Positions 1 to 6,835 of a stretch of 10,387 bases of DNA are shown here, one piece after another; positions within the stretch are counted from its first letter, which is position 1; the number at the start of each line of letters is the position of its first letter. Under the pieces are notes generated by a model that saw only the letters and a list, made by a program, of their open reading frames with translations, was not told the origin of the DNA and did not search any database. The position numbers and the translations under genes were made by a program. The DNA lies in NCBI GenBank assembly GCA_025361105.1, contig JANYAW010000164.1:1-10387 (forward strand), written 5' to 3'. The stretch is from Rhodocyclaceae bacterium. Its GTDB lineage: Bacteria; Pseudomonadota; Gammaproteobacteria; Burkholderiales; Rhodocyclaceae.

Positions 1-710
1 TGATGAAGAATTTGTCGATGCAGTTGTAAATCCTTTACGGCACGTCGCGCCAACATGGTGATCACGCCTTGTGGAAAATAAGGCGGCTTGGACATCACCA
101 CATCAATAAGCTTTTGGTAATCATCCTCATGCTCAACCAGCAGCGGAATCTTGCCCTTGGCGGCATAGGTTTTCATCATTTCGGATTGATGTGCGGCAAA
201 GGTGCCGGCGGCATCAAGCAGCCAAACACTGGCGACCATCTCGGGGTAAGTTGCAGCAAATTGCGCGACGATAAATCCCCCCATCGAATTGCCACCTAGG
301 TGCACCTGCTTGATATCGAGTTGGACAAGGATGGCGTGCAAGCGCTTGACTTGGTCGCTGACGCCATAGAGCACGCCAATGTCACGCGTGGCCTCGCCAA
401 AGCCCGGCAAGTCGATACTGATAACGTGATAGTTAGCCTTGAGGTGGCGGGCAATTCGGGTGAAGTGATCTTTATCTGCACCAAAGCCGTGAACCAGTAC
501 CAGCGGTTCGCCGGTTCCCGCTTCCAGATAGGGAATCTTGAAGCCGCGAATCCGCAAGCTCTTCAATTGCACGCCAGCACGCCGCCGCTCGGCACCGAGC
601 GCCCAGCCAGCCATTTTTTCTGGAGACATGCGGGCGTAAACCAAAAAACCCACCAGCAACAAACTGGCCAGAAACATGCCAATAACCACCATACCTTGTA
701 ACGAAAACAT
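1..710 (-). CDS. ABHD6-like membrane-anchored alpha/beta hydrolase (C-terminus cut by window edge)
   Basis: Probable serine lipase or esterase of the alpha/beta hydrolase fold; 236 codons are visible and the 3' end lies outside the window. Residues 7-25 are a hydrophobic segment (VVIGMFLASLLLVGFLVY region), giving an N-terminal membrane anchor. The fold begins near residue 60; HGFGAD (74-79) is the oxyanion-loop motif and GNSMGG (140-145) is the nucleophile elbow with Ser142. The order anchor, HGF.A.KD, D.PG.G, VKR.H and SMGG matches my memory of ABHD6 monoacylglycerol lipases and their bacterial homologues. The catalytic Asp and His should lie beyond the edge. The start at 710 has a GGAG-type ribosome site (complement of 719-722) 8 bases upstream. 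It is transcribed in the same direction as the arginase gene but 194 bases downstream, so it may have its own promoter; a weak TTGACG box is at 759-764 on the minus strand. Substrate is inferred only from the family. Confidence 0.85.
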   Translation of the reverse strand, partial: MFSLQGMVVIGMFLASLLLVGFLVYARMSPEKMAGWALGAERRRAGVQLKSLRIRGFKIPYLEAGTGEPLVLVHGFGADKDHFTRIARHLKANYHVISIDLPGFGEATRDIGVLYGVSDQVKRLHAILVQLDIKQVHLGGNSMGGFIVAQFAATYPEMVASVWLLDAAGTFAAHQSEMMKTYAAKGKIPLLVEHEDDYQKLIDVVMSKPPYFPQGVITMLARRAVKDLQLHRQILH

Positions 711-904
711 TTGTGGTACTCCAATTGAAAATCAATCAGGTTTTCACTTGCGAGCGAGCGTCAAACCAAGTGTCGAGCTTCGCGTCATGCAAGGATGCGA
801 GTAGCATATCAATCGCTCGCGACAGGCCTCATCTTACCGCAGGGCGGTGTATTTGATGGCGCACACGTGACGGCGTGTCACCAGCACCAACTGGTGAATC
901 GTGA
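711..904. other. Non-coding spacer between arginase and ABHD6-like genes, hairpin-rich
   Basis: No convincing gene is present. On the minus strand this is the arginase 3' region followed by the leader of the ABHD6-like gene. It contains a 7-bp inverted repeat TCACCAG/CTGGTGA (878-884 and 891-897), a competing 5-bp one GTGAC/GTCAC (867-871 and 877-881), and a longer-range pair GCGAGCG/CGCTCGC (750-756 and 814-820). None is followed by a T run, so an intrinsic terminator is not supported. A 23-codon minus-strand frame at 736-807 is too short to call. Confidence 0.6.
873..897 (+). repeat. 25-bp repeat, copy A (intergenic), inverted relative to copy B in purL
   Basis: These 25 bases are identical to the reverse complement of 8506-8530 inside purL. 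The flank at 866-872 also matches the corresponding purL bases at 5 of 7 positions, while the match ends sharply on the other side. The core can fold as TCACCAG, a six-base loop, CTGGTGA. Chance identity of this length in 10 kb is very unlikely, so the two copies are probably related, for example as a dispersed palindromic element. Confidence 0.7.
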
Positions 905-1822
905 TTATTGCTTGCGCATCAAAGTGCTTTTGCCAAATAGCGATTCGATCAAATCGACTGCCAGCTCGGCGGTGCGATTTCGTTCATCGAGTGCCGGATT
1001 GAGTTCCATCACGTCCAGCGAAGCCAGCAATCCGGTATCGGCAATCATCTCCATACACAGCTGGGCTTCACGATAACCTGGTCCACCGCGCACGGTGGTA
1101 CCGACACCGGGTGCAATATCGGGGTCGAGGAAATCGACATCAAAACTCACATGCAAATGGGTTTGTTCGTCGATGCCCATCAGCGCATTTTCCATCGCGA
1201 CACGCATTCCCATCTCGTCGATATAGCGCATATCGAAAACTTCCAAATCCATCTCATGTACAAATTTTTTCTCGCCGGCATCGACGCTGCGAATACCGAT
1301 TTGGCGGATTGATTTGGCATCAATCGCCGGAACATGTCCGCCGATTTCGATAAGTGCCTGTGGACCGTGGCCGCACAAACAGGCGACGGGCATACCGTGG
1401 ATATTGCCGCTGGGAGTGAGCACGCTGGTGTTGAAATCGGCATGGGCATCGAGCCACAGAATGCGAAGTTTCTTGCCGACATTACGGCAATGTCTTGCTA
1501 CGGCACTAATCGATCCGATTCCCAAGCAATGATCGCCGCCCAGCAAAATCGGCAAATGTCCTTGTTCAAGTGCCGCATGTACGGCGGTGTGCACTGACAC
1601 ATTCCACGCCACGACTTCGTTGAGATGACGATAACCATTGATTGGTGGCAGCCACGGGTTGGCTGGCCCGGAGAGATTGCCGGTGTCGATCACTTCAAGG
1701 CCATGGCTTTGCAACACGCTCACGATATTAGCGACCCGCAAGGCTTCCGGCCCCATGCTGGCACCGCGCATACCAGCACCAATATCGGTGGGTGCACCAA
1801 TCAAACTAATCTTAGTGCTCAT
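905..1822 (-). CDS. rocF: Arginase (ureohydrolase family)
   Basis: Cytosolic binuclear manganese enzyme that hydrolyses L-arginine to L-ornithine and urea. The 305-aa length is normal. All metal-ligand positions are visible: GGDH (His98), DAHAD (Asp125, His127, Asp129) and SFDVDFLDP (Asp228, Asp230). The segment PSGNIHGMP (137-145), with His142 at the arginase proton-shuttle position, and APGVGT (237-242) favour arginase over agmatinase or formiminoglutamase. The residue after GGDH is Cys99 where Ser is usual. It is the last gene of the dsbA-dsbB-asparaginase-arginase series: its ATG is 15 bases after the asparaginase stop, with a GAGG ribosome site (complement of 1834-1837) in the gap. No ornithine-using enzyme or arginine transporter is in view, so the pathway context is open. 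Agmatinase-like specificity is a less likely alternative. Confidence 0.9.
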   Translation of the reverse strand: MSTKISLIGAPTDIGAGMRGASMGPEALRVANIVSVLQSHGLEVIDTGNLSGPANPWLPPINGYRHLNEVVAWNVSVHTAVHAALEQGHLPILLGGDHCLGIGSISAVARHCRNVGKKLRILWLDAHADFNTSVLTPSGNIHGMPVACLCGHGPQALIEIGGHVPAIDAKSIRQIGIRSVDAGEKKFVHEMDLEVFDMRYIDEMGMRVAMENALMGIDEQTHLHVSFDVDFLDPDIAPGVGTTVRGGPGYREAQLCMEMIADTGLLASLDVMELNPALDERNRTAELAVDLIESLFGKSTLMRKQ

Positions 1823-1837
1823 GGTCTTGAGAACCTC

Positions 1838-2848
1838 TCAACGGAATGTTTGCAGTGCGAAAGCCGGACGGCGTTCGCCGACAATCATGCCACGGGCGTT
1901 GGTAATGTCGGTTGCGCGCCACGGCGCAAGCTGCTCACGCTGTGCATCATCGAGCCAGCCAAGCTGTGCAAGCACTTCGACTGCGGCGGCAAATAAGGCG
2001 GTGCGGTTGCCATCGACAATCTTGATAGTGAATGCTTCGCGGCGCGATTTGCTGGCGATAGCCTGTACACCGTCAGCGCCGACTTTGCTGATCCAATCAC
2101 CGCGTCCCGTTTGCATAAAAACAAGATCGTTGCGATGAGTACCCGAAACCAATTCTGGATGTGCGGTCATCGCATTGCCAAGCAAGTCGAAACTCGAACC
2201 GAATTGTGTGTCGTGAATACCGGCAGCGAGGCGCGCATAGGCATAGGCAATTTTTGATAAAGGCATCGCGTAGTTGGGTGACGAACAGCCGTCGATGCCC
2301 ATTCGCAAGGCATTTGCGTCCATGCCGATGACCTGCGCGACGTCGCGGCGAATCGCTAGTTGCAAGGGATGCGTGGGTGAAACATAGTTCGCTGTTGGTA
2401 CGTCGTGCTGCACGCAATAAGCGAGAAAACCGGCGTGCTTGCCGCTGCAATTATTGTGACGTTGATCCCACTTTGTTCCCGGCGGCGGCGATGTATCGAA
2501 ATACGAATACTGCGCCGGAACGTGGCATCCACATTCGAGCGTAGTGTGCGATAAATTTATTTTGGCCAGCATTTCGTCGACAGCATGGACATGCATGGCT
2601 TCGCCGTTGTGGCTGGCGCAAAGCATGGCGAGATGTGTGCTGTGGTAGCCGAATGCCTCATGACCATTGCCTTCGAGCAAGGGCAGTGCCTGAAAGGCTT
2701 TGAGCGTGGAACGAGAAAATGTCAGTCGATGTGCGTCCCCCACGCCAGCAATGAGTTTGCCTTTGCAATCGACCACTGCCACAGCGCCAAAATGCTCGGA
2801 TTCAAGCACGCCGCCACGTGTGAGTTTAATGAGCGGCGCGGGGGGCAT
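1838..2848 (-). CDS. L-asparaginase, Rhizobium etli AnsA-type (Asparaginase_II family)
   Basis: Hydrolyses L-asparagine to aspartate and ammonia. It belongs to the zinc-binding asparaginase family (PF06089) typified by the R. etli enzyme, unrelated to E. coli AnsA/AnsB. Each catalytic feature known for that enzyme is present one residue earlier: FSRSTLK gives the Ser47-x-x-Lys50 pair, CASHNGE holds Ser79, NNCSGKHAG holds Cys134 and Lys137, and DGCSSP holds Asp186 and Cys188. Length (336 aa) is normal and no signal peptide is seen, so it should be cytoplasmic. It starts 3 bases after the dsbB stop with no good ribosome site of its own, which suggests translational coupling, and is followed by arginase 15 bases on. 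Both enzymes release nitrogen from amino acids (ammonia here, urea there), a likely shared role inferred from position. Confidence 0.93.
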   Translation of the reverse strand: MPPAPLIKLTRGGVLESEHFGAVAVVDCKGKLIAGVGDAHRLTFSRSTLKAFQALPLLEGNGHEAFGYHSTHLAMLCASHNGEAMHVHAVDEMLAKINLSHTTLECGCHVPAQYSYFDTSPPPGTKWDQRHNNCSGKHAGFLAYCVQHDVPTANYVSPTHPLQLAIRRDVAQVIGMDANALRMGIDGCSSPNYAMPLSKIAYAYARLAAGIHDTQFGSSFDLLGNAMTAHPELVSGTHRNDLVFMQTGRGDWISKVGADGVQAIASKSRREAFTIKIVDGNRTALFAAAVEVLAQLGWLDDAQREQLAPWRATDITNARGMIVGERRPAFALQTFR

Positions 2849-2851
2849 TGA

Positions 2852-3340
2852 CTAGCGCCGAGCCAACCACGCTGCGCGCAAAGCGCCGACTGTCATAGCG
2901 CTAAACATCAGCAGCGACCATTCGGCAATCGACAGAGAAAGAAATTTCCATCCCGCCTCGCTACACAAGCCTGTCGCCTCAAACAACAGTGGCGATTGTT
3001 CGCCGGCCCAGTAGACGAAACGTTCCCACCACGGCTGATTGGCCGAGCAGCTAACGTCGGTTGCGAAGCGCTGCAACCAAGTTTGATATGCCGCGATCCA
3101 GACACCTAGCGATGTCGTGGTTGCTACAAGCAAAGCGATGTAGAAGCTCGTTTTCTGCGTTCGGAAAATAATCAAACTAAGAGTTACTTCAAATGCGGCC
3201 AGCAGATACAGCATCCGCTGCAATATGCAAAGTGGGCAGGCGGCAAGATTCATCGTGCGCGCCAAAACCAAGCCACTAGCGACCAAGGCAAAGCCAAGCA
3301 CGCCGACGAGCAGCAAAATGCGGCGTGGTTGCTGGAGCAT
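2852..3340 (-). CDS. dsbB: DsbB, disulfide-bond formation membrane protein
   Basis: Inner-membrane quinone reductase that reoxidises DsbA. The 162-aa protein has four hydrophobic helices (about 7-28, 43-60, 67-88, 140-157). The first periplasmic loop carries the CPLC pair (Cys35, Cys38) followed by ILQR with Arg42, the conserved quinone-site arginine. The second loop carries Cys98 and Cys126. Numbering is from the ATG at 3340, whose A is also the last base of the dsbA stop (TGATG). A GTG three bases earlier (3343) would give one extra residue and a 4-base overlap; ATG is preferred. Either way translation is coupled to dsbA. The asparaginase gene begins 3 bases after its stop. Confidence 0.95.
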   Translation of the reverse strand: MLQQPRRILLLVGVLGFALVASGLVLARTMNLAACPLCILQRMLYLLAAFEVTLSLIIFRTQKTSFYIALLVATTTSLGVWIAAYQTWLQRFATDVSCSANQPWWERFVYWAGEQSPLLFEATGLCSEAGWKFLSLSIAEWSLLMFSAMTVGALRAAWLARR

Positions 3341-3990
3341 CACTTCGCACCGGTTTCGCTGCGAGCTTTGGCGATTACCAAGTCGACCAGTTTTAATAGC
3401 GAACCGTAGTTGGGTGCGGCGGTGTTATTGACCAAATATCGACCATTGACGGCCATCGCCGGAACACCAGAAATGCCATAGCGAACAGCTTCTTGATCGC
3501 CTTGCTTCAAACGAGTTTGCACGCCAAAGGAGCTCATTGCATCGGTGATTTTTTTGCCGTCAGCGCCTTTGCCGGTTGCCCACGCGGCGAAGCTTTCATT
3601 GGTATCAAAATTGATACGGTCTTTGTGTACTGCCGCGAATACCAAGGCATCTAATTTTTCAAGACTGCCGGTGGCATCCAGCGAATAATAAATGCCGGCC
3701 AAACGTGCCCAAGGCGGGCGACCGAATGACACAGGTACGCGGCGAAACACAACGTCCTTGGGCAAACTGGCCGACCATGCAGTGACCAGCGGGCTAAAGT
3801 CACTGCAATGCGGACAGGCATAGGAAAAAAACTCAACGACTTCAATTTTGCCCGCACCGCCACCAGGTTGTGGCGGATCAATCACGGTGTAGTCACGACC
3901 TACTTGGAGGTCTGCCGCTAACGTTACGCTTGAGCCAAACGCCAGCAGGATAGACACGAAAAATGTGGCAAAAATTGCAAGGCGTTTCAT
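3340..3990 (-). CDS. dsbA: DsbA/DsbL-type thiol:disulfide interchange protein
   Basis: Periplasmic thioredoxin-fold oxidase that donates disulfides to exported proteins. Residues 1-26 are a signal peptide (MKRLAIF, hydrophobic core, cleavage around TLAA). The active site is CPHC (Cys59-Cys62) in EFFSYACPHC, and GVPAM (175-179) is the cis-proline loop with Pro177. Length is 216 aa. The frame is open 47 codons further upstream, but the start at 3990 is chosen because it gives a proper signal peptide and has GGAG (complement of 3998-4001) 7 bases before it. The style (DYTV.DPPQP, FFSYACPHC, RRVPVSFGR) recalls betaproteobacterial DsbA. It heads the operon with dsbB; 97 bases separate it from the hydrolase upstream, enough for a promoter, though only weak -10-like sequences (TAGAAT on the minus strand, 4028-4033) are seen. 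Confidence 0.95.
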   Translation of the reverse strand: MKRLAIFATFFVSILLAFGSSVTLAADLQVGRDYTVIDPPQPGGGAGKIEVVEFFSYACPHCSDFSPLVTAWSASLPKDVVFRRVPVSFGRPPWARLAGIYYSLDATGSLEKLDALVFAAVHKDRINFDTNESFAAWATGKGADGKKITDAMSSFGVQTRLKQGDQEAVRYGISGVPAMAVNGRYLVNNTAAPNYGSLLKLVDLVIAKARSETGAK

Positions 3991-4087
3991 GGACAATCTC
4001 CGATAGGAAAAGTAATTTGTGCTACACATTCTAGGGGCATTATTCTTGACTGAGATGCAGTTTGGTAAACGCTTGTAAAAGTGACCA

Positions 4088-4945
4088 CTATCTATGTTGA
4101 TGCAACCACGCGGCGACCTCCGGCACAACAATTGGCGCGTTTTTCAACCAGGAATAATGATCGAAGCGAATGCCGTTGGTATGTGACTCATCCCATAACC
4201 ATTTCTGCGGTGTGCAATTCGACAGCTTTCCAAGCAAATAGTTCCCTGCCGCTTCCGTGGCGAACGTATCGCTGGCGAAATTTAGACCCAGCACCGGCAG
4301 ATTCAATTGACTCAGGGCGTGCTCGTAGTCGATTGCCGTATTGTCTGGTTCGTAGCGTCCGGTACCGGCCACACGATACCAGTCGCGCATCACCCCTCGC
4401 GCCTCGCGTCCGGCAAAACCAAATCGATTGCCGGGGAAATAACCAAGCAATGGAACCACCGTCTTGATTAGCGCACCAATGAAGCGAATTTGCCGTTGCG
4501 ATTTCTTTGGGAAACACGGCAGATAAACGCTGCCGCTGGCTATCGGCAGCAATCCGTGTATTCGACTTGGACTGATGGCAGCGATAAGTGCGCCGAGCTG
4601 GCCGCCGAGACTGTGCCCGCCAAGCCAGAATTTCGTGTCGGGGAAACGTTTTTCCAATCCGCTGATTAAAGCCGATGCATCTACTTCGACAAGGTGACGA
4701 TAACCAAAATCCGTGTTCCGCGAAGCGCGCACAGAACTGCTGCCAATGCCGCGCCAATCAGGCGTACACACGTTAATGCCGTGTTCAGCCATCGTGCTGG
4801 CAAATGCCCGATAGACCTTGCTCGGCGTGCCCATCGCAGAATAGAAAATCAGCACCGGCGCATCTGGCGCGTCAGCCAAATACAGCTTGGCATCAAATTT
4901 GTGTGCATCAGACGCAGTGATGCTTAGTGTTTCAATTTCGCTCAT
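4088..4945 (-). CDS. Predicted alpha/beta hydrolase (COG4757-like)
   Basis: Soluble serine hydrolase of unknown substrate, 285 aa, no signal peptide or membrane segment. A full triad can be proposed: Ser112 in GGHSLGG (109-115), Asp226 in FASDTFAT (223-230) and His263 in FDHYSWLK (261-268). The oxyanion region is around YSAMGTPSKVYR (35-46), and TPDWRG (61-66) follows the usual strand. This arrangement resembles the predicted hydrolases grouped as COG4757, a family without an assigned reaction. A GAGG sequence lies only one base before the ATG, so no well-spaced ribosome site is visible. It lies upstream of dsbA in the same direction with a 97-base gap and is divergent from the phasin genes. 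It could be cotranscribed with either dsb genes or stand alone. Confidence 0.85.
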   Translation of the reverse strand: MSEIETLSITASDAHKFDAKLYLADAPDAPVLIFYSAMGTPSKVYRAFASTMAEHGINVCTPDWRGIGSSSVRASRNTDFGYRHLVEVDASALISGLEKRFPDTKFWLGGHSLGGQLGALIAAISPSRIHGLLPIASGSVYLPCFPKKSQRQIRFIGALIKTVVPLLGYFPGNRFGFAGREARGVMRDWYRVAGTGRYEPDNTAIDYEHALSQLNLPVLGLNFASDTFATEAAGNYLLGKLSNCTPQKWLWDESHTNGIRFDHYSWLKNAPIVVPEVAAWLHQHR

Positions 4946-4971
4946 ACCTCAGTTGGTGCTGGATATGCAGT

Positions 4972-5022
4972 GTCGGCTTTGCACAGCCGACCCGCTACAC
5001 AGGCGCAAAGCGATGCTTTGCG
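4972..5022. repeat. Two adjacent perfect hairpins in a divergent intergenic region (REP/BIME-like)
   Basis: Hairpin 1 is GTCGGCT (4972-4978), a six-base loop, AGCCGAC (4985-4991). Hairpin 2 is CGCAAAGC (5004-5011), loop GAT, GCTTTGCG (5015-5022). They lie between divergent genes, where a terminator would serve no gene, and no T run follows. Paired short palindromes between genes are typical of REP/BIME elements, but I cannot count other genomic copies from this window. Confidence 0.55.
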
Positions 5023-5148
5023 AATTCCCTGTTTTGCCGCCGTTAAAACGCTCGCTCATTTAGTGTGCTTTCTCTAAAACCACTGACTACACTGTATCGC
5101 ATTCAACCCCGTAGATTTACCAAAAGTCAAAAAATCAAGGAGCGAGTC

Positions 5149-5580
5149 ATGGCCAAAAAACAAGCGACAAACCCAGTTGGATTGGACATACAGTTGGCGA
5201 ATAAAGTGCGCGAATCGGCGCAACAAATTTGGGACGCTGGATTAGGCGCCTTTGCCAAAGCGCAGGTCGAAGGCAACAAAGTATTTGAAGCCTTGGTTAG
5301 TGAAGGCGAAATGCTCAAAGCCAAGACACGCAAAAATGTGGCAGGACTGCGCGTTTCTGAAATGGCGAGCAAGGCGACCGGTACCTGGGACAAATTGGAA
5401 CAAGTGTTTGAAGACCGCGTCGCACGAGCGATTGCCAAACTTGGCGTTCCCTCACGCAAGGAAATTGATGAACTTACCAAGCGACTGAATCGTTTGACGG
5501 ATGCCTTAGAGCGGACCGCAACGTCCAAGCCAGTAAAAAAGGCGACAGTCAAAGTTAAACCGACCAAGCTTGCAAAATAA
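5149..5580 (+). CDS. Phasin family PHA granule-associated protein (first of tandem pair)
   Basis: Small amphipathic protein expected to coat polyhydroxyalkanoate granules and control their size and number. The 143-aa product matches the PhaI/PhaF-type phasin family (PF05597, TIGR01837): RESAQQIWDAGLGAFAKAQ (21-39) is the family core and GNKVFEALVSEGE (42-54) continues it. TWDKLEQVFEDRV (79-91) and a predicted coiled coil at 103-120 (heptad leucines) follow. Residues 127-143 are a short Lys-rich tail with repeated KPxK/VKxxK spacing, much shorter than the AAKP-rich DNA-binding tail of PhaF. Although the frame is open from 5065, the ATG at 5149 is chosen because AAGGAG (5137-5142) lies 6 bases before it and the upstream residues do not resemble the family. 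A second phasin follows 56 bases later. Confidence 0.9.
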   Translation: MAKKQATNPVGLDIQLANKVRESAQQIWDAGLGAFAKAQVEGNKVFEALVSEGEMLKAKTRKNVAGLRVSEMASKATGTWDKLEQVFEDRVARAIAKLGVPSRKEIDELTKRLNRLTDALERTATSKPVKKATVKVKPTKLAK

Positions 5581-5636
5581 TTGATAGGCTTAGTTGATGA
5601 AATTGGTTGCGAAGATTTTTATTGAAGGAGTCGAAC

Positions 5637-6077
5637 ATGGTTGCAAATAAGAAAATGGAAAAGCTCAGCCAAAATCTTGCCGAATCGGTACGTGATTCTG
5701 CTGAAGAGATTTGGATGGCGGGTCTCGGTGCTTTTTCCAAAGCGCAACGCGAAGGCAATAAAGTATTCGATCTGCTGGTCACTGAAGGCAAGCAGTTGCA
5801 AGACAAAGTCAAAGGCGTTGCCGATAATGTTTCTGGCAAAGTCGCAGAAAAATTGGCCGACAAACGCGTCTCCGAATTGACGGACAAAGCGGTTGCGAGT
5901 TGGGACAAGCTGGGGCAAGTGTTTGAAGATCGCACGTCGGATGCGCTGGGACGTTTTGGCGTGGCGACCAAGAAAGACACTGATGCGCTTTCGCGTCGTG
6001 TCGCCAAGCTGGCAACGGAGCTTGAGAAAATGAAACGTGTACCCAAGAAAGCGGCCACGCGCCGATCAGCGGTCTAA
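5637..6077 (+). CDS. Phasin family PHA granule-associated protein (second of tandem pair)
   Basis: Paralogue of the preceding gene, 146 aa. SAEEIWMAGLGAFSKAQ (21-37) and EGNKVFDLLVTEG (39-51) align with the first phasin, as do RVSEL (77-81), SWDKLGQVFEDR (88-99) and the coiled coil at 114-132. Between EG (50-51) and RVSEL it carries 11 more residues than its neighbour, within a helix-forming stretch. The C-terminus (131-144) is Lys/Arg-rich. The ATG at 5637 is preceded by AAGGAG (5625-5630) with 6-base spacing, so the longer open frame from 5607 is not used. The two genes are probably one transcript from the region left of 5149. Tandem duplication followed by divergence is the simplest origin. 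Confidence 0.9.
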   Translation: MVANKKMEKLSQNLAESVRDSAEEIWMAGLGAFSKAQREGNKVFDLLVTEGKQLQDKVKGVADNVSGKVAEKLADKRVSELTDKAVASWDKLGQVFEDRTSDALGRFGVATKKDTDALSRRVAKLATELEKMKRVPKKAATRRSAV

Positions 6078-6132
6078 GTGTTCTAGGCATCAAATGATGG
6101 CAGTTGCTTTGCACCGGCCATAGCGCTTCATC

Positions 6133-6151
6133 GGATATGGAAATGATATCC
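6133..6151. promoter_or_regulatory. Inverted repeat upstream of the TetR gene, candidate operator
   Basis: GGATAT (6133-6138) and ATATCC (6146-6151) form a perfect 6-bp inverted repeat with a 7-base spacer, 24 bases before the PhaD-like start. Size and position suit a TetR-family operator used for autoregulation. A matching half-site GGATATG also occurs at 4961-4967, upstream of the phasins. Binding is inferred only. Confidence 0.4.
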
Positions 6152-6165
6152 TGACAGCCAGATGT

Positions 6166-6169
6166 GGAG
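6166..6169 (+). promoter_or_regulatory. Ribosome binding site deciding the PhaD-like start
   Basis: Three in-frame starts are clustered here (GTG 6164, ATG 6170, ATG 6176). GGAG at 6166-6169 overlaps the first, abuts the second and is 6 bases before the third, so only the ATG at 6176 has normal spacing. Confidence 0.65.
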
Positions 6170-6175
6170 ATGCCA

Positions 6176-6823
6176 ATGGAACGTAAGCCAAAACGCCGAA
6201 CGCGTGAGCGGATACTTGAAACTTCGCTGGTGCTCTTCAACGAGTTTGGTGAACCTAATGTCACCACGCAGTTGATCTCCGACGAGCTTGGCATTAGCCC
6301 CGGAAATCTCTATTACCACTTTCGCAGCAAAGACGAAATTATCGAAACGGTGTTCGCTGATTTTGTCCGCGACATCGACGCGACTTTGGGCGCACCGGAA
6401 CTGCGTATTCCTGATGTGGAGGACTTATGGTTATTCCTGCATTTATTGTTTGAAAATATTTGGCGCTATCGATTTTTGTATCGCGATCTCAACGAACTTT
6501 TGTCGCGCAATCGGATGCTGGAGATGCAGTTCAAACGCATCATGGCGCATAAGGTAAAGACAGCCGCGCTGATTTGCGATGGACTGGTCGCCGCCGATTC
6601 CATGCGCGCCTCCAAAGCCGAGATTCAGACGCTGGCGGTCAACATGGTGGTGCTGGCGACTTACTGGTTGTCGTTTGAATTTGTCCGCGATGCCAGACGC
6701 ACCATTGATGGTGAGGCGCTGGGGCGTGGTGCGTATCAGGCGATGGCGCTAGTCGCGCCGTATATGTCAGGCGATTCTCGTGCTTGGTTCCAGGAGCTAT
6801 CGAAAGCCTACTTGACCAGCTAG
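6176..6823 (+). CDS. TetR-family transcriptional regulator, PhaD-like
   Basis: DNA-binding regulator, 215 aa. The N-terminal TetR domain spans about residues 9-58: RTRERILETSLVLFNEFGE, then the helix-turn-helix with ISDELGISPGNLYYHF (34-49) as turn and recognition helix. This stretch is strikingly like PhaD of Pseudomonas, which controls pha gene expression, and the match extends into the ligand domain (DLWLFLHLLFENIWRYRFLY, 83-102). The rest is helical with an aromatic stretch ATYWLSFEFV (161-170) that may line a ligand pocket. Its place just after two phasin genes supports a role in controlling PHA granule proteins. It is 98 bases from the second phasin, with a palindrome in that gap that may be its own operator. 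It converges on the PHA-system gene, with only 12 bases between stops. Confidence 0.88.
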   Translation: MERKPKRRTRERILETSLVLFNEFGEPNVTTQLISDELGISPGNLYYHFRSKDEIIETVFADFVRDIDATLGAPELRIPDVEDLWLFLHLLFENIWRYRFLYRDLNELLSRNRMLEMQFKRIMAHKVKTAALICDGLVAADSMRASKAEIQTLAVNMVVLATYWLSFEFVRDARRTIDGEALGRGAYQAMALVAPYMSGDSRAWFQELSKAYLTS

Positions 6824-6835
6824 GTTTGCTGTGGG

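Noticed and set aside
300..701. A 133-codon plus-strand open frame
   Set aside because: It is antisense to the ABHD6-like hydrolase, whose catalytic motifs are clear on the other strand.
736..807. A 23-codon minus-strand frame (LHDAKLDTWFDARSQVKT)
   Set aside because: It reads plausibly as protein but is too short, and has no ribosome site or known homologue, to call from sequence alone.
867..897. Intrinsic terminator after the arginase gene
   Set aside because: Stems are present but no T run follows on the minus strand.
1638..2138. A 166-codon plus-strand open frame spanning the arginase/asparaginase junction
   Set aside because: It overlaps two certain genes on the opposite strand and resembles no protein family.
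3991..4131. A 47-codon N-terminal extension of DsbA
   Set aside because: It would bury the signal peptide inside the protein. The start at 3990 has a well-spaced GGAG and gives a normal exported DsbA.
5555..6058. A 167-codon minus-strand open frame
   Set aside because: It is antisense to the second phasin and Ser/Leu-rich in the way typical of mirrored Lys/Glu-rich coding sequence.
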